Below, one piece after another: positions 33,500-45,151 of a stretch of DNA of 64,000 nt. The notes beneath the pieces are model-generated. The model had not been told where the DNA came from, ran no database searches, and saw only the letters and a program-made list of their open reading frames with translations. Each line of letters opens with the position of its first letter. Position 1 is the stretch's first letter. The stretch is from Circinella umbellata (taxonomy: Eukaryota; Mucoromycota; Mucoromycetes; Mucorales; Lichtheimiaceae), in NCBI GenBank assembly GCA_025093555.1, contig JAIWNF010000034.1, positions 372,001 through 436,000 of the forward strand, given 5' to 3'. A program made the position numbers and the translations under genes.

Positions 33500-35982
33500 A
33501 AATGATGTATTGGTGTGTTATTAGTGGATTTTAATATTATTGTTGTCTCGTCAATCACATATTATTTATGGGCTTCATTTTTTTTAATGTCAATCATTTT
33601 ATATCATCATGTTTAAAAACACCTCTTCTCCTGTAATTTTCTTTTCCTTTTTGTCTTTTTTTTGGCACACAAGCATAAAACCAACACTTCATTATATAGC
33701 TCAACCATTCACAGAAAAAAACCATTATTTTCTTTTTGTTATTACTGTAAATATTTATCTTTCTTATGAACAATCAACTTCTTTTTTTTTCAGCTTTCCA
33801 AGAAGCAAAACATTTCTTCATGCATTTATTACTATTATATATACTCTTCTCTCCATTCTCTTCTTTACTATACTTATTACGCACGAAAACAGACTTTATT
33901 CCTGATTTATTGTTATAATTACTATTATTATTATTTCTATTTTTAACTATTTACCGTATGTAAAAATGCGCTTTATAAAATAAACATAAAATCCCGTGAC
34001 TATACAATTTTTAAAGTGCCAAACACAAAATTATTGTGTAAAATGTGTTACCATGTCATTTTAACTTTCTTAAAACCTATCCTATTACTTCGCGTCCTTC
34101 CCCCCACATTTTTATTTTTGCGGGGCTGGAATTTCGATTTCGCTGATATAACAGAAATATAGAATGATTGTATTGATAATGTAACATTTAACATCGAATA
34201 ATAATATTATAATTACAATGCGATATTAGTTTATAAACGTTGCAAGATATAAGAGAGAGATGATAGATAACAGGTATGAATGCTTTTCCCGAATTGTTTC
34301 GATTAACGTGATTATGATAATTATACCCCATTCATAGCAGAATTGTAAAAGCTTGCATGATGATTTGATCCGTACAATTTAACCAAAGACACTTTGTTTT
34401 CCCGGCCTACAAAGATGTGGTTTTTTCATATATGTGTATATGATATACAAATGTTTTTTTATTATCAAGACAATAGCACCAATTCCAAAGTGCCCAATTT
34501 TCAATTGATGGTAGTGTTTGAATCTTTTTCGCGTTAATTCTAATAAAACTCTTTCAGTCAAAAAATTCATTTTTTTTTGCAACCATGTTAAATATGATAA
34601 TATCTACTTCAAGAACGAACAGAACCCAGTCAACTTTTTTTGTGCTTAATCTCGGTCTTTCAGTTTTTTTCTTTTTGACTATAAAACAGCTTATGTGCTT
34701 TTTCATAGCGTTTGGTCCAGTTAGCATACTGTCTTTTCTCATGTGGTATTCCGTGGTAATGGTAAAGGAATCTAATAACTCTACCCGGTGTGTGCTAATA
34801 GTAGTATATGAGCTAGCCTGAGACGTCCTCAGTAAAAGTGACAGGCAAGCCCCACTCATTTTCGGTTAATACAGTGTGTGTTCACTGTCATCACAACTGC
34901 ATTAATGGATGATATGTTTGACCGTATAACTCATTATTATTTTTTCATGACTACTAGAAAACAAAATTTGGATCAGACATTCAATTACATTTATTCTTTT
35001 TGAAGCAAGTGGTAGTTACAGGATATTTAATCGTTGATATGTAGGTATCGTTAAAATTACATACAATCCAGATACTGAATTATCTAATCGCGTAGCTAGA
35101 AAATATTATTATTATTTTCTAATAGTAGTAGTCGAGGAACCAGAAGATGACAAATTCAAACAACTTTGTTATCTCATGGACATCAGTAACTCATGAAAAA
35201 AAAGCCACCATCAAGAAGGAATAGATAGTAAGAGCACAAAACATATAATGATACCCATATAATACAATGTTATTTATTACCAATATTTTTTTTTCTTTTT
35301 CTTCTGTGATCATGTTCATACTGATAGTATCGTATTTTATCTTGACTATCCAATCTTAAATCGCCACTGTTATTAACTATCATCAATAATGACGGAATGT
35401 AGATGGCTCTGGTTATGAAAGAGACAACAACAAAAATTGAAAAAAGGCACGATATCCTAGAAAACCACGTATCTATCCGAAATATATTCACTCAACAAGA
35501 TCTCAAACCATAGTAAAAAGAATAAAAGCCTAATGTATATTGTAGTGTGCTTTAACAAGATGAAGCTATTGAAGCTCGTCGTGTCGGATTGGAAAACAAA
35601 AAGATATGTAAAACTTTAAAGAATAAATCGTAAATAATAATCATAGATGCAATTATAAAACATAATAGGGCGCAAATGTAAAAATCTTACAACGCGCGAA
35701 AGTAAAATTGGGGGTAGGATAAAACATATATGTACAAACATGTTGCACGAACCACCTTCTCATTAGTTCTCCGGTATAACGGAGATAACAAAGAGAACAA
35801 ACCATTGGATTCACTATATCTAATTGCTAGACAATGGTGATACCATTATCATTATGATTACTATTACAATTACTATTATTATTATTATTATTTATTATGT
35901 TACGTTTTTTTATTTTTTTTACTGTATATTTTATAATAAAAAAGAAGGAATAGCGAACATATTTATTTTTAATAATTGATTA
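33500..35982. other. Gene-poor region (about 2.5 kb)
   Basis: It covers the 3' side of the Crz1-like gene and the 3' end of the minus-strand acyltransferase. A minus-strand ORF at 34554-34859 (101 codons) has some protein-like patches (RKDSMLTGPNAMKKH, STKKVDWVLFVLEVD). It could be a relic, but no family is recognised. The remainder shows no coding signal. Confidence 0.45.
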
Positions 35983-37891
35983 TTATCCTTCAAAGGCCCA
36001 TTCATATTGTTTTGCAAGCTTTTTCTTACGGCCATGTAATTTAGCAGGATCACCAAACTGCCTGACACGAGTTCTAACGGCTGACCAGACAGCATGGACA
36101 TCATCGTTTTTACTCCTGTATTTGTAAACCATATCCCGAACACCAGCCACGTTCACATCTCGCAATTTTTTCAGTTGCAGTATACGTTCTTTTCTGCGCC
36201 ACATCCCACGACCTAGTACAACCGCATCAAATAATCGCCACCGACCAACCAAATCCTTGAAACTTTCATAACGTTCATCAATAGATGTGACATGGTACCA
36301 GACAAACACACCCAGTGTAGCCAGTGAGACAAAGAATCCAAAGAATGTTCCGCCAAACAAGGTGAACCAGGCCCAGATGAATGCAAAGATATAAATGAAC
36401 GGTACCAAAAACAAACCATATACAATCTTGTTCTGGGCGCGCACTTCTTCGTACATTTCAAGTTTGCCTCCATAATAGCCAGCAATATAAAACGGTAAAT
36501 GACCAATTAATCCAGGTAAAAATAAGGGCAAGTCAATAATTGAAGTCAATGTGCGTCGTAGCAATTCTATCGTTGTGGATGCTGCTGTAATATCCTTTTC
36601 GTTGTATTTTGCAATATGAACGTCGCGTAACTTTAATGCATCCAATTCCATTTTGTACGATCGTAAACTTTGTTTTAATAATGCAATATCTTGATCGGTT
36701 TGTGATAAGTCATTAATTGCGTTAATCAATCTAATTAAATCATAACAGAGGTGAATAATAAGTAATTTAACACAATAAATGGATGGACACTCAAAACTTC
36801 TATAATGGAACAAAAGATAATATATATTTTTTGGGTACTGTACCCTTGAGTAACATCGATATAATCGCGCATGGAACCATTTTCACCTGGAAACAATAAC
36901 CAACGGGCCATTTCCGCAGCATCACGACTATCCCAATCGGGTGCATTGACTGTTAGTGCCTCTATTGAATGGGCCAAGTCGGCTGTCAGCTGTTTGGCTG
37001 CCTTTTTTGGATCTTCAAGGTAAGTTGCCATATAAGGGTCTACTTCAATTGGTTTGCCATATCTACATAAAAAACACGTTTGTTATTAAAGACAAAAATA
37101 TAACATAATATTATTAATAACAAAAAAAATATTCTAACGAAGCAGATAGATTGGGTTGGACAGATGGATAGATCAACTTTTTTTATCATTTTCTTTCCCA
37201 TATTATCCTATCCGCATATTCCAAAAAAAAAGTGTTCTTTCTTTCTTTCTTTTTTATAATATATACCTTACAATTGCAACGCTGCGATATTTTGACTTTT
37301 CAGGATAAACAATACCAACAGGAACAATTTTAGCCTTGCGAGGAATGGAACCATCTGGATTAGGTCGCGGATCTTCATCCAACAACTTTGCATATTCCAA
37401 TGCAGCCTTATTTTATATAAAGTTTCAAATTATTAATGCTGTCATGATGTAACTATGCATTGTTATTATTATTACACTCATCCTTCCCGGATTTTTTTTT
37501 TTATATTTTACTTACAAAACTAGCACCATCCTTAAAAGTACCTAATCTTGGTAAAGTATGACTTGTTCCTTCTGGAAAAACAGCAACAGATTCACCTAAT
37601 CGCATAACTTTATATGTTGCAGCATAAAGTTGAGCGTTGTTTTTCGTCTTTCTATCCACTGGGACAACACCACAGTTATCGAAGAATTTAGCTGCGTTTG
37701 GATTTTTAAACATGGAATCTTTGGCCCAATAGTGAAGTCGTCGCTGTTCAGGAAAGGTAACCGAGAGGATGGCAGGATCAACTATCATGTTGTGATGAGT
37801 TGCGGCACTGTTGTCATCGTGTAATGGTAATAAGTAAATATATATATATGTGTGTGTGTGTGCGTGTGCAAAGATTCACATTGTCATGGCG

Positions 37892-37929
<38 letters not shown>

Positions 37930-38131
37930 TTATGTGTAGGTATAGAGTTCAAGATTATCAGTTTATCAGATATTTATTATAATAGGTAAGTTTTACTATT
38001 GTTGCTTACACAATCAAGGGACCTTCTTTTGGTACATTATGTTCATCTTGAAGTTTAATGTCTACGAAAAATGACCATAAAGCACCTCTCGAGATCAAAC
38101 AGACAATTTCATGACCAATACCGAATGGCAT
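35983..38131 (-). CDS. GPT2: Glycerol-3-phosphate/dihydroxyacetone-phosphate acyltransferase (Sct1/Gpt2 family)
   Basis: Five exons (38131-38010, 37807-37516, 37406-37267, 37062-36844, 36730-35983) give 506 residues. The PlsC acyltransferase motifs are present: block I HHNMIVDPAIL (H-x4-D), block II around NCGVVPVDRK, block III VFPEGTSHTLPRLGTFKDG and block IV KIVPVGIVYPEKSKYRS. The C-terminal part has a pair of strong hydrophobic stretches (VYGLFLVPFIYIFAFIWAWF and GGTFFGFFVSLATLGVFVWY), followed by a basic tail. The family makes lysophosphatidic acid, the first step of glycerolipid synthesis, on the ER or lipid droplets. It is shorter than yeast Gpt2 (743), lacking the long phospho-regulated C-terminal tail. 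Intron 1 contains a long (AT)n run. Confidence 0.9.
37894..37922. repeat. (AT)n microsatellite in an intron
   Basis: An uninterrupted AT dinucleotide run of about 29 bases lies in intron 1 of the acyltransferase gene. A (TG)n-like stretch occurs at about 37849-37866 nearby. Confidence 0.85.
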
Positions 38132-38563
38132 GGTTATATACTCGGAAAAATATTATTACAAAATAGAAAAGAAAAAAAAAAGAGAAAAAAAAAAAAAAAA
38201 ACGTTAAAAAAAAGCTGACAAGCACGAGACTTCAATATTAAAGCTAACTTCTACATTGGATATATATGCTTATAACGAATTCAGACTCCAACCAAATTTT
38301 GGGGCTATGGTTTTCCAGGCTTGTGATTGAGATTTTTTCTCACTCGCCTTTAATAAGCTTTTCGGAATTACATTTAGAAATGGAGGTGATTATCTACTTG
38401 ACTTTTTGCGCCAATGTTATGTACACAAAAAGAAAAATAAAACAGTACACAATCAGATTATTTATATCTGCCTTTTTTTTTTGGCGAAAACCTTTTTTCT
38501 TTTTCTTCTTTTCATTCTTTTTCCTTACACACTTTTTTTAATTATAATTACAATAATAATAAA
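38132..38563. promoter_or_regulatory. Divergent intergenic region
   Basis: This 432-bp region lies between the start codons of the acyltransferase (minus) and the Met/Gly-rich gene (plus). A-rich next to the first and T/C-rich next to the second, it probably holds both promoters. Confidence 0.35.
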
Positions 38564-39775
38564 ATGAACCGCCATAATAATAATAATAGTATGTATTCAC
38601 AACAAACACCTCCCCAACGATCGCGTACAGCTCCCATATCAGGTGCGGGAGGTGATCCAATGTATTCTTCTATGAATGGAGGAATGGGAAACGACTTTAT
38701 GAACAGTAATAATAGCGCCAATTATAACAATAATAATCGGAACGGTATGATGAGTAATGGAAGAGGAAACAATAACGGCATGAATAGAAGTTCGATGGAT
38801 GGCTTACGGCAAAAGCTTCGAGATGCAGCTGGATTTCGTTCCATGGACTCTTACAGTGGTGGCGGTAAATCTGGAGGTGGGAATGGACATTATGCCGGGG
38901 GTGGAGGAGGTTTGAACAGTAATAACAATAACATGATGCACCAACAACACTCGTCTTCAATGATGCCATTTGGCGCCAATTCTTCCTCTCGAAATAATGA
39001 CTCTTCTTTTTATGGACAACAACAAAATAATCATCGATCATCTCATAATAATAATTCAAATCATAAAAGAAATTTATCCGGTGGTGGTAGTGGTGGATCT
39101 GGAGGAATGTCAATACATCATCATCATCATGGTGGAGGAGGAATGGATAATATGATGATGGGAGGAGGAGCAGGAATGATGGGTAGCTCTTCTGGTGGAA
39201 TGATGATGAATCAACAACGACCTTATATGGACCCATCTATGATGATGATGCAAGGACAACGGGCAATGATGATGGGTGGTGGTGGAATGTTCGGTGGTAG
39301 TCGTGGAGGATTTCCTGGAGGTATGGGTTTGGATATGATGCCTCCTGGTGGCTCGGCTATGATGTACAACGAATATGCTTCCGGTATTGGACTTAATTCT
39401 ATGCCATTTAATCAACAACAATATATATCGCCACCATTGTACCACCAGCAGGGATATGGTGGAGCCCTGATGGATCAAATGACACCTTCGCATTTTAATT
39501 CGTACGGAGGAGGCCTTGGTAATTCGAATTCTTATTATGATATGCCCATGCCCATGCATGGCGGAGGAGGTTATCAATCATCGCCTACGATGATGCCATA
39601 CGATAATATGATGATGGATCATCAACAACCTTATCTACAAGGAGGTTATGGAGGACAATCCATGATGATGCCATACGGAGGTGCTAGCGGAATGATGGGA
39701 CACGGCAGTGGAATGATGATGGGAGGAGGACCCGGTTACAACGGAGGATACTCATCATCCCGATTCTTTGGTTAG
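38564..39775 (+). CDS. Met/Gly/His/Asn-rich low-complexity protein
   Basis: An intronless ORF of 403 residues runs through strongly biased sequence with no stop. The start MNRHNNNNSMYSQQTPPQRS is preceded by a CT-rich and then A-rich leader. Only one short segment looks ordered (SMDGLRQKLRDAAGFRSM, around residues 78-95). The rest is Gly-Met-Asn-His repeats such as HHHHHGGGGMDNMMMGGGAG, PSMMMMQGQRAMMMGGGGMF and MPMPMHGGGGY. It has no cleavable signal, membrane segment or known domain. The composition suggests a disordered, phase-separating or prion-like protein. Clustered Met/His could bind copper, but this is speculation. The opposite-strand ORFs here are shadows of the biased codons. Confidence 0.75.
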   Translation: MNRHNNNNSMYSQQTPPQRSRTAPISGAGGDPMYSSMNGGMGNDFMNSNNSANYNNNNRNGMMSNGRGNNNGMNRSSMDGLRQKLRDAAGFRSMDSYSGGGKSGGGNGHYAGGGGGLNSNNNNMMHQQHSSSMMPFGANSSSRNNDSSFYGQQQNNHRSSHNNNSNHKRNLSGGGSGGSGGMSIHHHHHGGGGMDNMMMGGGAGMMGSSSGGMMMNQQRPYMDPSMMMMQGQRAMMMGGGGMFGGSRGGFPGGMGLDMMPPGGSAMMYNEYASGIGLNSMPFNQQQYISPPLYHQQGYGGALMDQMTPSHFNSYGGGLGNSNSYYDMPMPMHGGGGYQSSPTMMPYDNMMMDHQQPYLQGGYGGQSMMMPYGGASGMMGHGSGMMMGGGPGYNGGYSSSRFFG

Positions 39776-41775
39776 ACTATATTTGTAACGCAAAAAAAAA
39801 AGTGTATCTATTTTGTTTGTATCTATGTACATAATTTATTATTATCCTTATTATAAAATTCCCGCTTTTCTTGTTCTTTTTTTTTTACTCATCAATTTTT
39901 TTATACATCACGCGGTACACGTTGTGATCTGTGCACAGCTTTGCACAACCAATTAAATTAAAAGAAGTAGAAAAACTTTCACGGTCTGTGCTTTTTACTT
40001 TCTTTCCAGTGAAAAGTGGTTTTTTTCAGCCCCATACAAAAGCTTATTATCAATATATGTTTTATTCTAATCTTCATGGTAGCTTTATCATTGTTAATGT
40101 TTGCTGTTTTACTCAGATTAACAATTACTAAACCTGGAACATATCACTATTTTTGCTTGTATGTGCTACACAACCAACAAATACATCACAAAACAAGTAT
40201 TAACGTATATTATAAAATAAACTTTATTCTTCAAGAAAAGCGTGACTCATTATTTCCCTCCTTAAAATTCAATATTTTTTAACAATGGATCAACACATTA
40301 TTATCATCATGTAAAATTATCGCTCGGAAAACAGAAAACAGTAAAGTTGATAAAAGTAACATTATATATATACCAATCTAGCTAGCACAGTCTGGATAGG
40401 CTACTGGTGGACTGTTCAGGTGTTCAATACCAAGTGTGAAGTTAGCGATCTATATCAATATAACAACAAGAATGTTGCTAAAAAGATGTTTTATTCTATT
40501 TTATATATACATTTCTGTATACACACACAAATTGCCTTTTTATTTATATCTTCATAATATATGACAGTAGTCTTTTTGAACATCACTTCTTTTATCATTT
40601 ACGAGTATTCTTATTGTAAATTTTCTATGTGTCTTATTACCAGAACAAGGTAAAGTTTGAATCTTGAATTTTTTGCCTAAAAAGTACTGAAACTGTTTTA
40701 TACAAGCTATTGTATAATATTGATATTTATTTTTTTTTGGGTAGTGCTAAGGGTAGTCGATCAAACTTTATGGTTTACAATTCGATTACGTACCTTTATA
40801 TTACTACCGTGGTATTTATTTGTTTTTCTGTTCTTATAAAAGAAATTTATTGTAGAGGAACGTCTTTGCCAAGTTAATCTGTTTGACTTGTATTATATGT
40901 TGTCCCCCGCCACTCTTTGCTTTCTGTTATGATCAATGGCTTTTTTTAGTAATCCAATCAAATAAGGATGCAGTAGTACACCATAAGATGTTCCAACCTC
41001 GGTTGATGACGACTTCGCGCTGCTTTGGTGGACCTACTCAATCCAATTTTTTCTTTACTTAATGAGACTGAGCTCCTTTCAATGATAACACTACTTTTAC
41101 TAAGATTCTGGTTAATATGTAAACAATACACTTTTTATATAGTCGTGTTTATATCAATAAAATTACCTAGTGTATAGTACTAAAACTAGTACTTTGCCCG
41201 ATGCACAACAACGGATTGACAAGAGTTCTTGAGTTATCATATAGCAAGGCTGGGCATTATTCTCAGTCTTTATCTGCTGTTTAATTAAAAAACGCAGTTT
41301 ATTATGGCTTACTATTATATTGTCTTTTTCTTTCTTCTTTCTTATCTTTCTTTATAGCTATTCAATTTTCGTTCCATAGCGACACTGTGGACGTTATTTC
41401 TAACGTTGATGAAGCATATATTTTTTTATGTGTCATATACTTTAACAACAACAGAATGAGCCAGAGAAAGAGAAGAGAAAGACAAATTCATGTGTTCTTT
41501 GAAACTGGAAACGGTCGTTATGAAACCGATATTGGGGTAATCTATTACACATTCCTTTTAAAATTTGAGTGTTTTATTCTATCAAAGTATATAAGTAGAA
41601 AATATCAGTAACTTTTCTCTTGTAGGAAATATGTTATAAAAAAAATAAGAGGTCTAATGCTGCGCCAAAAATTAAAGTCGTGATTTTTATTAACTCCCCC
41701 AGTCATGTTTTTTATAGCCACAACTCACGAATTTAAACGAACTATTTTTTTTAAATAATTTTTCCCTCTAAAACC
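39776..41775. other. Gene-poor region (2 kb)
   Basis: It contains the 3' side of the Met-rich gene and the promoter of the NAA38 gene. A short ORF at 41387-41611 contains SQRKRRERQIHVFFETGN but has no recognised family, and its remainder is AT-rich. Nothing else can be supported. Confidence 0.45.
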
Positions 41776-42134
41776 ATGAGCACCAATATACCAGTTGACA
41801 CACAAAACATTAAAAAGTTACGAAGTTATCTTAATTTCAAGACAAGAATAACCATTACTGATGGTAGAGTATTCATTGGTACTTTTGTATGTACAGACAA
41901 GCAAAAGAATATTATTTTAGCACAAACCAAAGAATTCCGAGGAGGTAAAAAAAAAAAAAAAAAGAATGATGGGGAATGGAAAAGGAAAAAAAAAAGAATG
42001 TAATTATTAACAATGGGTAAATAGATGAACATCGGATGGTAGGATTGGTCATGATACCTGGAAAACATTTAGTTAAAGTAGAGACTGAAGACTTAGATGA
42101 TGATGATGATAATGGATTTCCTATTTATGGTTGA
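41776..42134 (+). CDS. NAA38: NAA38/LSMD1-like LSm protein (NatC auxiliary subunit)
   Basis: Two exons (41776-41944, 42025-42134) give 92 residues. The LSm fold is seen as Sm1: KLRSYLNFKTRITITDGRVF with IGTFVCTDKQKNIILAQTKE, and Sm2: HRMVGLVMIPGKHLVKVETE. The Sm2 form GLVMIPGKH-x-V matches NAA38/LSMD1 rather than spliceosomal LSm proteins, which end in IRG-type motifs. NAA38 is the small auxiliary subunit of the NatC N-terminal acetyltransferase (with Naa30 and Naa35) and acts on ribosomes. A short acidic tail (poly-Asp) follows. Its stop codon overlaps the end of the convergent RGG gene by 10 bp. The intron carries a long A-run just after its GTAAAA donor. Confidence 0.88.
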
Positions 42135-42567
42135 AGAAGAGGTTTACTCCATGGATCTTTTGTAAATAATGGTGAATAATATTGTGCATAATTCCTTTCC
42201 AAAGCTTCAGGAGAAAAATCTGGCGGTTGATCCATCTTGAGTTCTTGGTCAAAGTTGGGCTTTTATTTTGTTTTATATATAAATAATATATATGTGTACG
42301 TATTGTTTTTTTTAATATCATGTAATCAATACGTGGGGTTCTTTGTTCTATTTTTTATTATTATATTACCTGCTGTTGTTGATAATGGTGAAAACCTCCT
42401 CTACCACCTCTTCCTCTAAAAAACCCACCACTACCTCTTCCTCTATCTCGTCCTCCTCCTCTAAAACCACGTCCTCTTCCATAACCACGGTTTGTTCCGC
42501 CACGACCTCCTCGGAATGAGTTGTTGTAATTTGGAAAAGGTTGTTGTTGTTGTTGATCTGGGTTCAT
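42125..42567 (-). CDS. Small RGG-repeat protein with conserved C-terminal DPW motif
   Basis: Two exons (42567-42370, 42259-42125) give 110 residues. The N-terminal half is Arg/Gly-rich (NNSFRGGRGGTNRGYGRGRG, then FRGGGRDRGRG), typical of arginine-methylated RNA-binding tails. The second exon is not low complexity: MDQPPDFSPEALERNYAQYY, then SPLFTKDPWSKPLLQP. The (F/Y)xP..DPW ending recalls MPLKIP/TTDN1-type proteins, which also pair an RGG-like region with a C-terminal DPW. This link is only a pattern inference. The exon join is in phase 0 with CAG/GTAATA and an AAAAG acceptor. Coding ends overlap NAA38. Confidence 0.75.
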
Positions 42568-43057
42568 TTTATTTTAGATCGAGCTTTTTGTAAAAAAAAT
42601 AATAAAAAGAGTGGAAAGGCAGGTCATTCAATTTTGTTTGTCGGAGTCACATCACCAAGAGTTCCTATTTTATCGAACTGTTGTTGTTTACGTGTAGTAA
42701 GGGCCCTGTTGTTTTTTTTTACATACAAATTAAAAGTAAATTCTTTCATGTTAAATATTTACATTATAATAATATGGTTAGTATTACTATACAATTAATA
42801 ACAATAACAACGTGAAAGAAAAGGAGATAATAAATAATATTATAAAAAAAAAATCGGATAAAAAAAGTCGGCTTTGGATCGGCCATAGTTCCGATTTTAC
42901 TAAATAGGGCAAGATGTTTTCCTGTTGTTACAAATTGAGCGTGTTATATAATTAATTGAGCCTTCCCCGGTCTTTTTTTATTTTATTTTATCATTAGTAT
43001 TAGTTGTTTTCTTGTTTTTTTTTATTCTTTATCCATTTTTCTTTCAATTGTCTAATC
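42568..43057. promoter_or_regulatory. Divergent intergenic region
   Basis: This 490-bp interval lies between the RGG gene start (minus) and the next plus-strand gene. AT-rich with T-tracts near the right gene, it probably holds both promoters. No factor site is assigned. Confidence 0.35.
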
Positions 43058-45108
43058 ATGATGCGTACAAAAGCATCATCCTCAAGATATCGTAACCAAG
43101 GTACATATATACATATTTTGTATATTTGTTTAGTTTTGGTTGACACAGTATAGCATATTAAACATCTTAAAATATGTAGAAATTTTAGAGGAATTATTTG
43201 ACGAAATTAACGATTACCTTGGAGGTAATTTATAGAAATGAAAAATAACAAGTATTGAAGTGAATTCGATGAGAGAAGAACATGGGAAAGTGATATTATA
43301 TATTGTTATATAGACCGAGATATACCTCTAGTTGAACAGTACCCGCCATCTGCACCAAGTAATAAGACTGCCGTAGAAACTACCACTGAACCTTCCACCC
43401 CATTAAGCAGTAGTGACAAAAATCAACCCGAACCTATTCTGGTTGAATCAGAAGAAAGTGAAGAAGAAGAAGATGATAATTATAATACATACCATAGGCA
43501 GCAACAAAGGTCAGTCACATGGATTACAATACATAAAGTTTTAGTATAATTTTTGCATTGGATAAAGTAAAAATATACTCATACCACACACATATTCAAA
43601 AAACAAAATTAAAAATAAAATTATAGTTTAGCTCATTCTACCCCAACACAGCATAATCATCATAATCGCCGACAAAGTAACACTACTAGTTCACAACAGG
43701 AGTCAGATTGTCTTTTATTATGTTCTGTCACCAATGAGTCACTATCTGTATGTATGTGTTATAGTTGTAAAAAGAATAAATCTGAAGAAGTGTATCAAGC
43801 AATACCAACCAAAAAATCATCATCACGCTCAAAACAACAACCAAGACGATCTTGGACTTCAGCTGCTACCAACGGGTTTGGGCTTGGCGGTATGCTTGCT
43901 GATAGGGTCAAACAAACATTCGCTTATAGCAATAATAACAATACTAAGCCAGTGTCGCCTTTTACAACATCAAAACAACAGCAATACGAGAATCGTCCCG
44001 GTTATGAAGAGCCGAGAAAAAGATCTTCTTCACGTGAAGGCAGTGGCCGTAAACGTTGGATACCTAGACCTAAAAGTTTACCTGCAATATCTGCTTATGT
44101 ACAAAAACGCCAAGTGTATGACGATAATGAAATTGACGACGATGATGATGATATTTATGAAGAAGAAGAGGAAACCCGTAAACATCGCCGACCTTCTTGG
44201 AGTTCGAAAAAAAGTAAACATAACAGTCGACGTAGTAGCAGAAGGTCATCTATCTATAACAACAATAATGATGATTATAATGAAGATGACAATTACTATG
44301 TCAACGATGTCAATGATAATAATGATTATAATAAAAAAAGAGCATCAGCGATACTTTTCGATGGAATTTCTGAAAAGTATGAAATGGAAACGAAACAACA
44401 GAAAATGGACTATTATTATCAAGAGATGCCCGAGCCTCAGCAACAAGAGCAAGTGTCACATCATTATCAAATGTATGACTCCAATTCCTATGGTGAGAAA
44501 GGGGTGATAGAACAACAGTATCAGGAGCCTGTACAATTACAAAATCCATCATCTGTTTCACTATCGCAACAACAATATCAACCTTTTCAACAGCAGCAGC
44601 AGCAGCAGTCATCAGAACAGCAACCAATAATGGATCAATCATTTCAACATTATGTGGAACAGCAACAGAACCCTCAGCAGTTTTTAACAGAGCCTCTCCA
44701 GACTTCACCAGTGACTACAACACCTTTATCTCTACCAGCATTGACCGAATTACCATTTTTAACACCAGCTACTCGTGTTGGAGAAGAGCATTATCCTTTA
44801 AAAATGAAAGATTCTCGAGCTCTGCCTACAAAACAGGAGCGTATGAATGCGTATAGTAAGTTGAGCTATCTTTCTTCCTGGTATATAAGGTTCAATTTAG
44901 ATATAGAATCAGTAAGACACTGAAAATGACACCCATATAATTGCTATAGATAATGCTTATTATCATTGTATTATGGCCAAAACCAATTTGATCCCTTGGC
45001 TTACAAAACAATATAGTAAAGGCCCACCTGATACAATGTTTGGTACATATAATCAATTAATAAATTTTATAAGAGCAAAGCAATAACAAGAGAGAAGTTA
45101 CTTATTAT

Positions 45109-45151
<43 letters not shown>

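Noticed and set aside
34554..34859. 101-codon minus-strand ORF
   Set aside because: Some protein-like patches but no recognised family, no splice or promoter support, and surrounding sequence is non-coding.
38697..39577. Long minus-strand ORFs opposite the Met/Gly-rich gene
   Set aside because: Their composition mirrors the biased codons of the plus-strand gene (His/Tyr/Ser runs), with no independent signal.
40380..40450. Sequence resembling a tRNA T-arm (GGTGTTCAATACC)
   Set aside because: No acceptor, D or anticodon stem could be folded around it.
41387..41611. 74-codon ORF with an RKRRERQIHVFFETGN segment
   Set aside because: Only the short segment looks coding; there are no matching exons up- or downstream and no family.
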